A DNA stretch of 64,000 bases from Bacteroidota bacterium (GTDB lineage Bacteria; Bacteroidota; Bacteroidia; AKYH767-A; OLB10): the NCBI GenBank assembly GCA_016699635.1, contig CP064983.1:3038001-3102000 (forward strand), given 5' to 3'. Both the position numbers and the translations under genes were made by a program. This document shows, in pieces, positions 45,466-54,545 of this stretch (within the stretch, counting starts at the first letter, position 1; every line of letters begins with the position of its first letter). The notes below the pieces were generated by a model. The model was not told where the DNA came from. It saw nothing but the letters and a program-made list of their open reading frames with translations, and made no database searches.

Positions 45466-48261
45466 ATGAGGTCAATTAAAATAAAGGTAAACGGAAGGCA
45501 GCATGAAGTGTTGATTGATGAACATGAAACCCTTGCTCATGTGCTGCGGGAAAAAATTGAATTGACAGGCACAAAGATTGGCTGCGAACAGGGAAGTTGC
45601 GGAGCCTGCACTGTTCTGCTGAATGATGAACCGGTGCTCAGTTGTATTACACCAGCCATGCGTTGTGATGAGTTGTCTGTTACCACCATTGAAGGCGTTT
45701 CTGAAAATGGTGAATTGCATTTGCTTCAACAAAAGTTTGTAGAGAAAGGCGCCATTCAATGCGGCTTCTGCACTCCGGGAATGGTGATGACCTCATTGGA
45801 CTTTGTAAGGAAAAATCCCCATGCGACCGTTGATGAAATCAAAGAAGCATTATCGGGAAATCTTTGCCGCTGCACGGGTTACAAAAAAATAATTGAAGCC
45901 GTTGCTGAAACCATCCGTCCGCAACAGCATCCGGCTGAAGCAAATGGTAGCAAGCCGCACAACGGCAGAATCGTTGGAACGGGAATGCCTTACATTGAAG
46001 CAGCTAAAAAAGTGCAGGGCAAAGCGGAATATGCCGATGACATTCGTTTGAAAAATGTATTGCATTGCAGTTTTTTAAGAAGTCCTTATCCACATGCAAA
46101 GATTGAGCAGATTGACACAAGTGCTGCAGCAAAACTGGAAGGTGTAAAGTATATTCTCACCGGAGTTGAACTGCCGGAAAAATTCGGAGTGCTGCCCATT
46201 TCGCAGGATGAAACAGCGTTGGCAATTGATAAGGTAAGATACATTGGCGAAGTGGTGGCTGCAGTGGCTGCCGAAACAGAAGCCATTGCAAAAGCTGCCT
46301 GCAACCTCATTCAGGTAAAATACAAACCACTGAAACCGTTTTTTGAAATTGATGAATCACTAAACGACATCGGCACGGAAGAAAAAATCCATGAGCATGT
46401 GAAGTTCAATAACAATGTTCACAAAAAAGCAGAGTTGCGTTTTGGAAACCAGGAAGAAGGATTTCAAAGTGCAGCATTTAAAAGCAAAATGAATTTTGAA
46501 TTTGAAGGTATCACTCATGGTTTCACTGAGCCACATGCCGCCACTGCATATTGGGACGAAAACGGTTTGACCATCATTACTGCCACACAGGTGCCTCACT
46601 ATCTCCACAGGGCTTTGAGCAAAGTATTGAAGTTACCTTTGAGCAGGGTTCGTGTTATTAAACCTTATGTTGGCGGTGGATTTGGCGGCAAGAGCGATCC
46701 TTTTCCGCATGAAATAATTGTGTCTTACCTCGCCATAAAAACCGGGCGACCGGTTAAAGTGCGTTTCAGCCGTGAAGAAGTTTTTATCAGCAATCACGGA
46801 CGGCATCCCACTAAAATGACGATGGAAATTGCTTCGGATGAAACAGGAAATTTCCGTGCTCTCGATGCTGATATTGCTATTGATGGCGGTGCTTATGGAA
46901 GTTTTGGTGTGGTTACTACTTATTACAATGGTGTGTTGTTGCAGGCGCCTTATAAAGTTGAAAATTTCGGCTTCAAAACTTTTCGTGTTTACACCAATAA
47001 GCCGCAATGCGGTGCCATGCGTGGACATGGCGCTGTGAATTCACGCTTTGCCATTGAAACGCTGATTGATGATTTAGCGCATCAATTAAAGATGGATCCG
47101 TGTGAGTTGCGATTAAAAAATTTCATGCCATCCAATACACTCACGGCAGGTCAATATCGCATCACTTCAAACGGCAGTCGTGAATCGTTGCTTAAAGTGA
47201 TGGAGCAATCGCAGTGGAAAGAGAGATATGGTAAACTACCTTTCGGTCATGGACTTGGAGTGGGCTGTGGATTTTTTATCAGCGGCAGCGCATTACCCAT
47301 TATCAGGAATGAATTGCCGCAATCGGTGGTGCATTTAAAAGTTGATTTCGATGGACGGGTGTTGGTTACTTCCGGTGCAAGCGACATCTACCAGGGAAGC
47401 GATACCATGCTTGCCATGATTGTTGCCGAAGTGCTGGGCATTTCGATGGATAAAATTTTTGTGCTTGCGGCAGATACCTTGCTTACACCTGTTGACCTCG
47501 GCAGTTATTCAAGCCGTGTAACTTTTATGGCGGGCAATGCAGCGAAGATGGCAGCGGAAAATCTTAAAAAAGAAATTATCAACTCAGTGGTTGCACGAAA
47601 AGAAATTTCAGCAGATGAATTGAACCTTGCTGATGATTGTGTGTTTTCAAACGATAGAAAAATTGAACTGACATGGAACGAAGCAATTGATTTTACCATT
47701 GCACATCGTGGCGCTATCAACGTTAGCGGAAAATATATTTCTCCAAAACTCGGTGGCGACTTTAAAGGCTCGGGTGCAGGATTGAGTCCTTCGTATAGCT
47801 TCGGAGCGGTAGTTACAGAAGTTAAAGTTGATCCGGAAACCGGTGCCGTGAAAGTGTTGAATATTTGGGGCGCACACGATTGCGGAAAAGCAATTAATCC
47901 ATTGGCAGTGGAAGGACAATTGGAAGGCTCGTGGCACATGGGATTGGGACAGGCAATGAGCGAGCAGGTAAAATATTTCAACGGCTTACTGATCAACAGT
48001 AATTTCTTAGATTATAAAATTCCCACTTCGCTCGATACACCGCCTATCCACACCAACATCATTGAAACAGCAGATCCCGAAGGGCCATTTGGCGCAAAAG
48101 AATGTGGCGAAGGAGCCATTCACCCGATAATTCCTGCTGTTGCAAATGCAGTGTTCGATGCAGTGGGTGCAAGGATTACAAAGTTGCCCATCAGCCCTGA
48201 AGATGTTTTACAGAAAATTAAAAATCTTTCACTTCCAAATGCAGCACAGGTAAATGTGTAA
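45466..48261 (+). CDS. hcrCA: 4-hydroxybenzoyl-CoA reductase, fused gamma (HcrC) and alpha (HcrA) subunits
   Basis: 931 residues, equal to the sum of separate HcrC (about 161) and HcrA (about 769). Residues 1-155: two 2Fe-2S clusters, C40/C45/C48/C60 and C99/C102/C134/C136. From about 165: molybdopterin-binding domains with PYVGGGFGGKSDPFPHE, AIDGGAYGSFG, AMRGHGAVNSRF and the active-site glutamate in GAKECGEGAIHP. Removes the para-hydroxyl of 4-hydroxybenzoyl-CoA to give benzoyl-CoA. The specific substrate is inferred from the partner subunit and pathway. Usually the three subunits are separate genes; this fusion is unusual. hcrB follows nine bases later. Confidence 0.87.
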   Translation: MRSIKIKVNGRQHEVLIDEHETLAHVLREKIELTGTKIGCEQGSCGACTVLLNDEPVLSCITPAMRCDELSVTTIEGVSENGELHLLQQKFVEKGAIQCGFCTPGMVMTSLDFVRKNPHATVDEIKEALSGNLCRCTGYKKIIEAVAETIRPQQHPAEANGSKPHNGRIVGTGMPYIEAAKKVQGKAEYADDIRLKNVLHCSFLRSPYPHAKIEQIDTSAAAKLEGVKYILTGVELPEKFGVLPISQDETALAIDKVRYIGEVVAAVAAETEAIAKAACNLIQVKYKPLKPFFEIDESLNDIGTEEKIHEHVKFNNNVHKKAELRFGNQEEGFQSAAFKSKMNFEFEGITHGFTEPHAATAYWDENGLTIITATQVPHYLHRALSKVLKLPLSRVRVIKPYVGGGFGGKSDPFPHEIIVSYLAIKTGRPVKVRFSREEVFISNHGRHPTKMTMEIASDETGNFRALDADIAIDGGAYGSFGVVTTYYNGVLLQAPYKVENFGFKTFRVYTNKPQCGAMRGHGAVNSRFAIETLIDDLAHQLKMDPCELRLKNFMPSNTLTAGQYRITSNGSRESLLKVMEQSQWKERYGKLPFGHGLGVGCGFFISGSALPIIRNELPQSVVHLKVDFDGRVLVTSGASDIYQGSDTMLAMIVAEVLGISMDKIFVLAADTLLTPVDLGSYSSRVTFMAGNAAKMAAENLKKEIINSVVARKEISADELNLADDCVFSNDRKIELTWNEAIDFTIAHRGAINVSGKYISPKLGGDFKGSGAGLSPSYSFGAVVTEVKVDPETGAVKVLNIWGAHDCGKAINPLAVEGQLEGSWHMGLGQAMSEQVKYFNGLLINSNFLDYKIPTSLDTPPIHTNIIETADPEGPFGAKECGEGAIHPIIPAVANAVFDAVGARITKLPISPEDVLQKIKNLSLPNAAQVNV

Positions 48262-48269
48262 GAATAAAA

Positions 48270-49201
48270 ATGAGTGACAACAAAAAATATTTAAAGCCGG
48301 TTTCTGTTCACGAAGCTATAACCATGAGCAAGGTATGTGGAGATGATTTCCGATACATTGCAGGCGCAACGGATGTGATGGTTAACCGCAGGCAGGGAAA
48401 TGAAGAATCTTTTGCCTGATTGATTTGTGCGGCATTGATGAACTGAAGCAGGTAACGGTAAAAGAAAATTATCTGTCAATCGGTTCGCTGGTGAGGTTAG
48501 ACGATTTAAAGAAACATGCAGCCATCGTAAAAGAATTTCCTGTGTTGATAGAAGCAGCCGAAACTGTGGGTTCGCCTCTCATCAGGAAATCAGCCACATT
48601 AGGCGGAAATGTTTTATGTGAGAATCGTTGTATTTATTACAATCAATCAGAGTGGTGGCGTGATGCTGTAGGTTATTGCCTCAAATGCGAAGGCAATATC
48701 TGTATTGCAACAGGCAGCAAAAAACTTTGCTACTCCGAATTTGTTTCCGATACTGCGCCTGCATTAATCAGCATGGATGCAGAAATTGAAATAGCCGACC
48801 ATGAAGGAGAACGCACCCTGAAACTTGAAGACATTTATACTGGTGATGGCGTTTGCCCACGCAACCTTAAAAAATCGGCTGTCATCAAATCTATATTGTT
48901 GCCCTTGCAACGTGAGTTTCATTCTTCATTTCACAAACTGAGGCAAAGGCAAAGCCTGGATTTTACTTCGCTTACGGTTGCCGTTTCCATAGATAAAAAC
49001 GGAAAACTAAAATCCGTTCTCGGTGGAGTAGATCCCAAACCGGTTGTGGTGGAAGGCAACAGTGATAGTAATCTTGAAGAAATAATAAAACTGGCATTAA
49101 AAGGCTCCCGAGCCATTGACAACGAAATGTTCTCACGCAATTACCGCAGATCCATGATCAGTGTTTTTCTGAAACGCAGTTTTGAGAAGTTGATAGGATG
49201 A
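48270..49201 (+). CDS. hcrB: 4-hydroxybenzoyl-CoA reductase beta subunit HcrB (one indel)
   Basis: FAD-binding subunit of the xanthine-oxidase family, about 310 residues. The start is ATG 48270 (MSDNKKYLKPVSVHEAI); AGATDVMV is the FAD loop, and the frame changes near 48415. The diagnostic feature is a cysteine-rich insertion after the second FAD segment: C in ENRCIYYNQSEWW, then GYCLKCEGNIC and KKLC. Such an insertion carries the extra 4Fe-4S cluster that is found only in 4-hydroxybenzoyl-CoA reductases, which must run electrons towards the molybdenum site. This strongly supports the substrate call for hcrCA. Confidence 0.9.
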
Positions 49202-49208
49202 CGCGATT

Positions 49209-49796
49209 ATGATTTCTGATAAAAGCATTGAAGTATTTGTTTTAGCCGGAGGCAAGAGCAGCCGCATGGGTGAAGAAAAAGGACTGATGTTGCTCCATAA
49301 CAAGCCTATGATACAATATGTGCTGGAACAACTATCCATTCTCAAATTACCAGTGCAAATAATCGCCAATGCTGATGATTACACCAAATTTGGATATGAT
49401 ACGCTGAAAGATATTATTGCTGAAAAAGGACCGATGGGCGGCTTGCTTACAGCTTTTCATTATGCCAAATCAGATTGTGTTTTGCTTATCAGTTGCGATA
49501 TGCCTTTCATCACATCAGAAATAGTCAGCAAACTAATTTTTGAGGTGAAGGATGATGAAATCACTGCGGCTTATGTTCAAAACGAACCCAATCCATTGTT
49601 TGCAGTCTATAAAAAATCACTGAAAAACGAAGTGGAGAAACGAATAGCAGCAGGAAACTTACAAATGAAGCATCTCATAAAATCGTTCCGCCACAAAAGG
49701 GTGGAAATGGATGTATATGTGAATCGGAATCCTAACTTGTTTATCAATCTGAATAGTCAGCAGGATGTAAATAATATTACAGATGTATGGAACTGA
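49209..49796 (+). CDS. mobA: Molybdenum cofactor guanylyltransferase
   Basis: 195 residues. LAGGKSSRMGEEKGLMLL is the MobA GTP-binding loop; AEKGPMGGLLTAF and SCDMPFI follow the family pattern. Makes the bis-MGD precursor for DMSO-reductase-family enzymes. None of those enzymes is encoded in the window, so its client is elsewhere. Overlaps moaD by ten bases. Confidence 0.87.
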   Translation: MISDKSIEVFVLAGGKSSRMGEEKGLMLLHNKPMIQYVLEQLSILKLPVQIIANADDYTKFGYDTLKDIIAEKGPMGGLLTAFHYAKSDCVLLISCDMPFITSEIVSKLIFEVKDDEITAAYVQNEPNPLFAVYKKSLKNEVEKRIAAGNLQMKHLIKSFRHKRVEMDVYVNRNPNLFINLNSQQDVNNITDVWN

Positions 49797-50029
49797 AAGG
49801 AATTAAGATTTTAGCGTTTGGAATGATTGCTGAAAAAATAAACGCGAGCGAATTTTATTTGAAAGAAGTGAGCAATACCAATGAACTGCTGAGTTCGCTG
49901 AACAGTTTATACCCTCAACTTAAAGAAATGAAGTTTACAATTTCAGTAAACAGAAGAATTGTAAATAACAACGAACCTTTAAATGCGGACAGCGAAGTGG
50001 CATTGCTTCCGCCATTTTCAGGAGGATAA
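49787..50029 (+). CDS. moaD: Molybdopterin synthase small subunit MoaD
   Basis: 80 residues, ubiquitin-like fold, ending in the GG needed for adenylylation and thiocarboxylation (LLPPFSGG). Sulfur carrier of MPT synthase. The activating MoeB is the next gene. Confidence 0.9.
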   Translation: MELKGIKILAFGMIAEKINASEFYLKEVSNTNELLSSLNSLYPQLKEMKFTISVNRRIVNNNEPLNADSEVALLPPFSGG

Positions 50030-50039
50030 TTAAACCATA

Positions 50040-51137
50040 ATGAGCAGGTTTGAGAGGCAAATAAATTTATCCGGTTTCGGGCCAAAGGCACAGCAACAAC
50101 TGCAAAAAGCAAAAGTGCTGGTGATAGGAGCAGGCGGATTGGGATGTCCTGTGCTGTTGTATCTTGACGCAGCAGGAGTTGGCACATTAGCCATTTGTGA
50201 CGGTGATGTGGTTGCCGCTTCTAACCTTAACCGTCAGGTAATTTTTTCGGAATCGGATATCACTAAATCAAAAGCAGAAGTTGCGGGGATTTACCTGAAG
50301 CAAAAATACAGCGATATTAATATCGAGATTATCAATAAATTTTTAACTGTTGAAAATACGCTTCAAATTTTCAACGCTTATGATTTGATAATTGATGGTA
50401 GCGATAATTTTCAAACGCGCTATATGGTTAACGATGCCTGTGTGCTGCTGAATAAACCACTTGTGTTTGGGGCAGTGTATCAAAACGAAGGTCAGGTGGC
50501 AGTGTTTAATGTAAGTGATGATAATGCCGTCTCTTCAAATTACCGTGATGTATTTCCGAATCCGCCTTCTGAAAACGAAATTCTAAACTGCAATGAAACT
50601 GGTGTTTTGGGTGTATTGCCCGGCATTATTGGTGTAATGATGGCTTCGGAAGCGATAAAATTAATAACGGGATTTGGCAAAGCTTTGATAAATAAAATGC
50701 TTTACTACAACCTGCTTACCAACACCACTTACGAAACAGAAATTGCACCCAACGCTGTTGCAAAAAGTATTATTCCAAAAACCCCAGAAGACTTTTACAA
50801 AACTGATTACACCCTACTATGCGGCAATTTGCCATCCATTGAGTGGAGTGAAGCGTTGTTATTGAAAAATAATACTCCCGGCAAAGTTATTTTGCTTGAT
50901 GTGAGGGAAACACACGAACAGCCGAAGTTGGATGGAATAGAAACAATGAATATTCCGCTGCAGTCACTTTCTGAAAATATTGAGCCATTAAATACAGCAG
51001 AAAATATTTTAGTTTTTTGTCAGTCGGGAATAAGAAGCAGAAAAGCTGTTGCAGTGTTACGCAGCAAATTCCTACAGAAAAATATTTATTCTGTTGCCGG
51101 AGGAATTTCAAAACTTAATTCAACCATCAACGCTTAG
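50040..51137 (+). CDS. moeB: MoeB/ThiF-type adenylyltransferase with rhodanese domain
   Basis: 365 residues. N-terminal E1-like domain: IGAGGLGCPVLLYL (ATP), IDGSDNFQTRYMVND and NCNETGVLGVLPG. The zinc-binding CxxC pair found in E. coli MoeB is replaced by NYRD here, so the zinc site looks lost. C-terminal rhodanese domain (from about 260) with LDVRETHE and the active-site loop CQSGIRS. The protein should adenylylate MoaD and also supply sulfur for its thiocarboxylate. Between moaD and moaE. Confidence 0.87.
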   Translation: MSRFERQINLSGFGPKAQQQLQKAKVLVIGAGGLGCPVLLYLDAAGVGTLAICDGDVVAASNLNRQVIFSESDITKSKAEVAGIYLKQKYSDINIEIINKFLTVENTLQIFNAYDLIIDGSDNFQTRYMVNDACVLLNKPLVFGAVYQNEGQVAVFNVSDDNAVSSNYRDVFPNPPSENEILNCNETGVLGVLPGIIGVMMASEAIKLITGFGKALINKMLYYNLLTNTTYETEIAPNAVAKSIIPKTPEDFYKTDYTLLCGNLPSIEWSEALLLKNNTPGKVILLDVRETHEQPKLDGIETMNIPLQSLSENIEPLNTAENILVFCQSGIRSRKAVAVLRSKFLQKNIYSVAGGISKLNSTINA

Positions 51138-51142
51138 CAAAC

Positions 51143-51583
51143 ATGGAACGTAAACCAAAACAGATTTTTATACAGGGGGCCATTTCTTCCTCAAAAATTG
51201 CAGACTCCATTCAAAAGCACAGCAGTAAAACAGATATTGGCGCACACAGTATTTTTTTGGGGCAGGTAAGAACCGATGAAAAGCCGGAAGGAATCATTCA
51301 GGCGATTGAATACACAACTTACGAAGAGATGGCTTTACAGAAAGCATTTGAGATACGCGAAGATATTTTTGCAAAATACCCGCTCACCTGTTTACACATC
51401 TATCATAGTTTGGGTGTTGTAAAAACCGGAGAAATCTGTTTGTTTGTTTTTACTTCTTCAAAAAACCGGAAAGCAGCAACAGAAGCTTGCAATGAGATGG
51501 TGGAACGAATCAAAAACGAATTGCCCGTTTGGGGGAAAGAAATTATTGATGAGAAAAAATCTTTGTGGAAAGAAAACAGTTAA
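51143..51583 (+). CDS. moaE: Molybdopterin synthase large subunit MoaE
   Basis: 146 residues. Inserts the dithiolene sulfurs into cPMP with MoaD. Segments IFLGQVRTDE, IEYTTYEEMA, ICLFVFTSSKNRKAA and PVWGKEI(I)DEK are family hallmarks; the late K residues are those of the active site. Five bases after moeB. Confidence 0.92.
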   Translation: MERKPKQIFIQGAISSSKIADSIQKHSSKTDIGAHSIFLGQVRTDEKPEGIIQAIEYTTYEEMALQKAFEIREDIFAKYPLTCLHIYHSLGVVKTGEICLFVFTSSKNRKAATEACNEMVERIKNELPVWGKEIIDEKKSLWKENS

Positions 51584-51589
51584 AGAAGT

Positions 51590-52501
51590 ATGATAAACAT
51601 TACGCATAAAAACAGCACGCACTGCACTGCCATAGCACAGGCAATTGTGAAAGTGAGTAAAGAGGAAACGATAACTGCCGTTAAAGAAAATAAAGTGCCC
51701 AAAGGCAATGTGTTTGAAATGTCGAAAACTGCGGGATTGTTTGCCGCCAAACGCACATCCGATATGATTCCCGATTGCCATCCTCTTCCCATTGAATATG
51801 CACACATCACACATGAGATAAACGGGTTGGAAATTTTAATCCGCGTGGAAATTCAAACCATTTACAAAACCGGAGTAGAAGTAGAAGCCATGCATGCTGC
51901 TTCTGTTGTTGCACTTACCATTTATGATATGCTTAAACCTATTGATAAAAATATTTCCATTGAACAAATAAAACTGATTGAAAAGAAAGGCGGGAAAAGC
52001 GATTTCATTAAAAAGGAAATAAGCGGAATAAAGGCAGCCGTTATAGTTTGCTCCGACAGTATTTCAAAAGGCACAAAAGAAGACAAGGCGGGTAAAGCAA
52101 TTATTGAAAAACTAAAATCTTGTAAAGTTGATATTGCCGATTACATTATCATTCCTGACGAAAAAAATATTATTCAGGAAAAAGTAAGAGCATATTGTTC
52201 TCAGCAGATTCAACTGGTAATTCTTACGGGCGGCACAGGATTATCGCCACGCGATATTACTCCGGAAGCATTAGACAGCGTTATCGAAAAACGGATACCC
52301 GGCATTGAAGAAGCCATCCGCACGTATGGTCAGGAACGAACACCATACTCTATGCTATCGCGCAGTATTGCAGGATTAGTAGGCAACACCCTTGTATTGG
52401 CTTTGCCCGGCTCCACACGCGGTGCTGCCGAAAGTATGGAAGCCGTTTTCCCTCACATACTCCATATTTTCAGAGTGATGAAAGATGCGAGGCATGATTG
52501 A
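51590..52501 (+). CDS. moaCB: MoaC-MoaB/MogA fusion
   Basis: 303 residues. Residues 1-145: MoaC (cyclic pyranopterin monophosphate synthase) with GNVFEMSKTAGLFAAKRTSDMIPDCHP and GVEVEAMHAAS. Residues 150-303: MoaB/MogA-like molybdopterin adenylyltransferase with VIVCSDSIS, TGGTGLSPRDITPEA and ALPGSTRGAAESM. Together with MoaA and MoeA this covers the early and late steps of Moco synthesis in one cluster. Last plus-strand gene of the island; a convergent gene follows. Confidence 0.92.
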   Translation: MINITHKNSTHCTAIAQAIVKVSKEETITAVKENKVPKGNVFEMSKTAGLFAAKRTSDMIPDCHPLPIEYAHITHEINGLEILIRVEIQTIYKTGVEVEAMHAASVVALTIYDMLKPIDKNISIEQIKLIEKKGGKSDFIKKEISGIKAAVIVCSDSISKGTKEDKAGKAIIEKLKSCKVDIADYIIIPDEKNIIQEKVRAYCSQQIQLVILTGGTGLSPRDITPEALDSVIEKRIPGIEEAIRTYGQERTPYSMLSRSIAGLVGNTLVLALPGSTRGAAESMEAVFPHILHIFRVMKDARHD

Positions 52502-52531
52502 GAAAATATACCTTAAAGAAAACTCTTGTAA

Positions 52532-54172
52532 TCAAGTCTGAATTACCCCAACATTATATGGTTTAGTAATAGGATTGTGATTTGCCATTTCAATGCCCAT
52601 GCTAATCATATTACGAGTCTCTAATGGGTCAATAATTGCATCAACCCAAAGTCTTGATGCTGCATAATATGGTGATGTCTGTGAGTTGTATCTGTCAGTA
52701 ATTGTTTTTAGTTGTGCTTTTTCGGCTTCTTCAGAAATTTCTTTACCCTGTGCTTTAAGAGCAGCCACCTGAATTTGCAATAATGTTTTTGCTGCTTGTG
52801 AACCACCCATCACTGCTATTTGTCCTGTCGGCCATGCAGCAATTAATCTTGGATCGTAGGCTTTGCCACACATTGCATAGTTGCCTGCACCATAACTGTT
52901 ACCAATGATGATGGTGAATTTAGGCACGACACTGTTAGCCATAGCATTTACCAATTTAGCTCCATCTTTGATTATGCCACCATGTTCACTACGACTACCA
53001 ACCATAAAGCCTGTTACATCTTGCAGAAACACTAAGGGTATTCTTCGCTGATTGCAGTTCATGATAAACCTTGCTGCCTTATCTGCACTGTCGCTGTAGA
53101 TAACACCACCAAACTGCATTTCGCCTTTTTTACTTTTCACAACCTTGCGCTGATTGGCAACAATTCCTACAGCCCATCCGTCAATACGTGCTGTTCCGCA
53201 TAAAATACTTTGTCCGTACTTTTCTTTGTATTCATCAAACTCACTGTTATCAACTAATCGGTTGATAACTTCATGCATATCGTATTGCTTGGAATTTTCT
53301 GCCGGAATTATTCCATAAATTTCTTTTGGATTTGCTGCAGGTTCCTTTGACTCTGCTCTCTCAAAACCCGCTTTGTCAAATGTTCCAATTTTAGAAAACA
53401 AACGTTTAATATAGTCAAGACAAGATGCATCATCAGGAAATTTATTATCTGTAACACCTGAAATTTCACAATGAGTAGTAGCTCCACCTAAAGTTTCATT
53501 ATCTATATCTTCACCAATAGCAGACTTTACCAAATAGCTTCCTGCAAGAAACACAGAACCTGTTTTGTCAACTATTAAAGCTTCATCACTCATAATAGGT
53601 AAATAGGCTCCTCCTGCAACACAACTTCCCATAATTGCTGCAATCTGTAATATTCCCATTGATGACATAACTGCATTGTTTCTGAATATGCGACCGAAAT
53701 GCTCTTTGTCCGGAAATATTTCATCTTGCATAGGAAGAAATACACCTGCACTGTCAACAAGATAAACAATAGGTAACTTATTTTCCATGCTGATTTCCTG
53801 TGCACGTAAATTCTTTTTTGCTGTCATCGGAAACCATGCACCTGCCTTTACAGTAGCATCATTAGCTACAACGATACATTGTTTTCCTGAAATATATCCA
53901 ATCACAATAACAACACCTGCAGAAGGACAACCACCTTGTTCGGCATACATGCCATCTGCTGCAAAAGCACCTACTTCAAATTGTGGTTTATCGGTATCCA
54001 ACAAATACGCAATTCGTTCACGTGCCAGCATTTTGTTTTTTTCTTTTTGCTTAGCTGCATTTTTCTTTCCACCACCTTCATAAATTTTATTTAATCGCTC
54101 TGCTAAACGAATCAAATGTGATTTATAAGCATCTTCATTGATATTAAATTCAAGATTAACTTTCTCTGCCAT
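52532..54172 (-). CDS. Acyl-CoA carboxylase, carboxyltransferase (beta) subunit
   Basis: 546 residues, crotonase-like double domain. N-half: LVDSAGVFLPMQDEIFPD and GSCVAGGAYLPIMSDEAL; C-half: FLQDVTGFMVG and GNSYGAGNYAMCGKAYDPR, and NSQTSPYYAASRLWVDAIIDP at the end. Closest in pattern to methylcrotonoyl-CoA/propionyl-CoA-type carboxyltransferases. No biotin carboxylase is nearby. Glutaconyl-CoA decarboxylase alpha subunits share the fold, so a role in glutaryl-CoA breakdown cannot be excluded, but nothing here supports it directly. Convergent with the island. Confidence 0.85.
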   Translation of the reverse strand: MAEKVNLEFNINEDAYKSHLIRLAERLNKIYEGGGKKNAAKQKEKNKMLARERIAYLLDTDKPQFEVGAFAADGMYAEQGGCPSAGVVIVIGYISGKQCIVVANDATVKAGAWFPMTAKKNLRAQEISMENKLPIVYLVDSAGVFLPMQDEIFPDKEHFGRIFRNNAVMSSMGILQIAAIMGSCVAGGAYLPIMSDEALIVDKTGSVFLAGSYLVKSAIGEDIDNETLGGATTHCEISGVTDNKFPDDASCLDYIKRLFSKIGTFDKAGFERAESKEPAANPKEIYGIIPAENSKQYDMHEVINRLVDNSEFDEYKEKYGQSILCGTARIDGWAVGIVANQRKVVKSKKGEMQFGGVIYSDSADKAARFIMNCNQRRIPLVFLQDVTGFMVGSRSEHGGIIKDGAKLVNAMANSVVPKFTIIIGNSYGAGNYAMCGKAYDPRLIAAWPTGQIAVMGGSQAAKTLLQIQVAALKAQGKEISEEAEKAQLKTITDRYNSQTSPYYAASRLWVDAIIDPLETRNMISMGIEMANHNPITKPYNVGVIQT

Positions 54173-54241
54173 AATTAGTATTCAATAGCCTGCAAAAATA
54201 ACTTAAAAAAGTCAACTTTACTGAATGTACTTTAGGCAAGT

Positions 54242-54418
54242 CTATGACTTTTGTTTATTGTTCTTATCTGCCTTCTTAGTATTGTAATTCCATGGACAGT
54301 GGCGGCAACCGCTTTGACAACAATATCCTCTTTTTAGATGATATTTCTCAGTAAATACAATATACCCTTCAGGAGTCAGGTAGTATTCATCTTTTTCAAA
54401 CTTGTCTGTAAAAGCCAT
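54242..54418 (-). CDS. Small DUF5522 protein
   Basis: 58 residues from MAFTDKFEKDEYY (54418); an upstream start at 54511 would add an unrelated hydrophobic stretch and is less likely. The YLTPEGYIVFTEKYH and CCQSGCRHCPWN cysteine motif define DUF5522. The CxxxC-x2-C pattern may bind metal or an iron-sulfur cluster. Function unknown. Confidence 0.72.
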   Translation of the reverse strand: MAFTDKFEKDEYYLTPEGYIVFTEKYHLKRGYCCQSGCRHCPWNYNTKKADKNNKQKS

Positions 54419-54532
54419 TTCGTTTGCAAAATTCAACAATATACAGATTGTTTTCAAATAATATTTTATCGTATCGTATTGAGTGATGAAATTAAGGATG
54501 TATATACTCAAAGCAATTCATGTATAACTCTT

Positions 54533-54540
54533 TAGATTTG
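54533..54540 (+). promoter_or_regulatory. Possible -7 box (TAGATTTG) directly before the desulfhydrase gene
   Basis: Match to TAnnTTTG ending only five bases before the ATG at 54546, which would imply a leaderless transcript. No -33 TTG is seen. Confidence 0.35.
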
Positions 54541-54545
54541 CAAAA

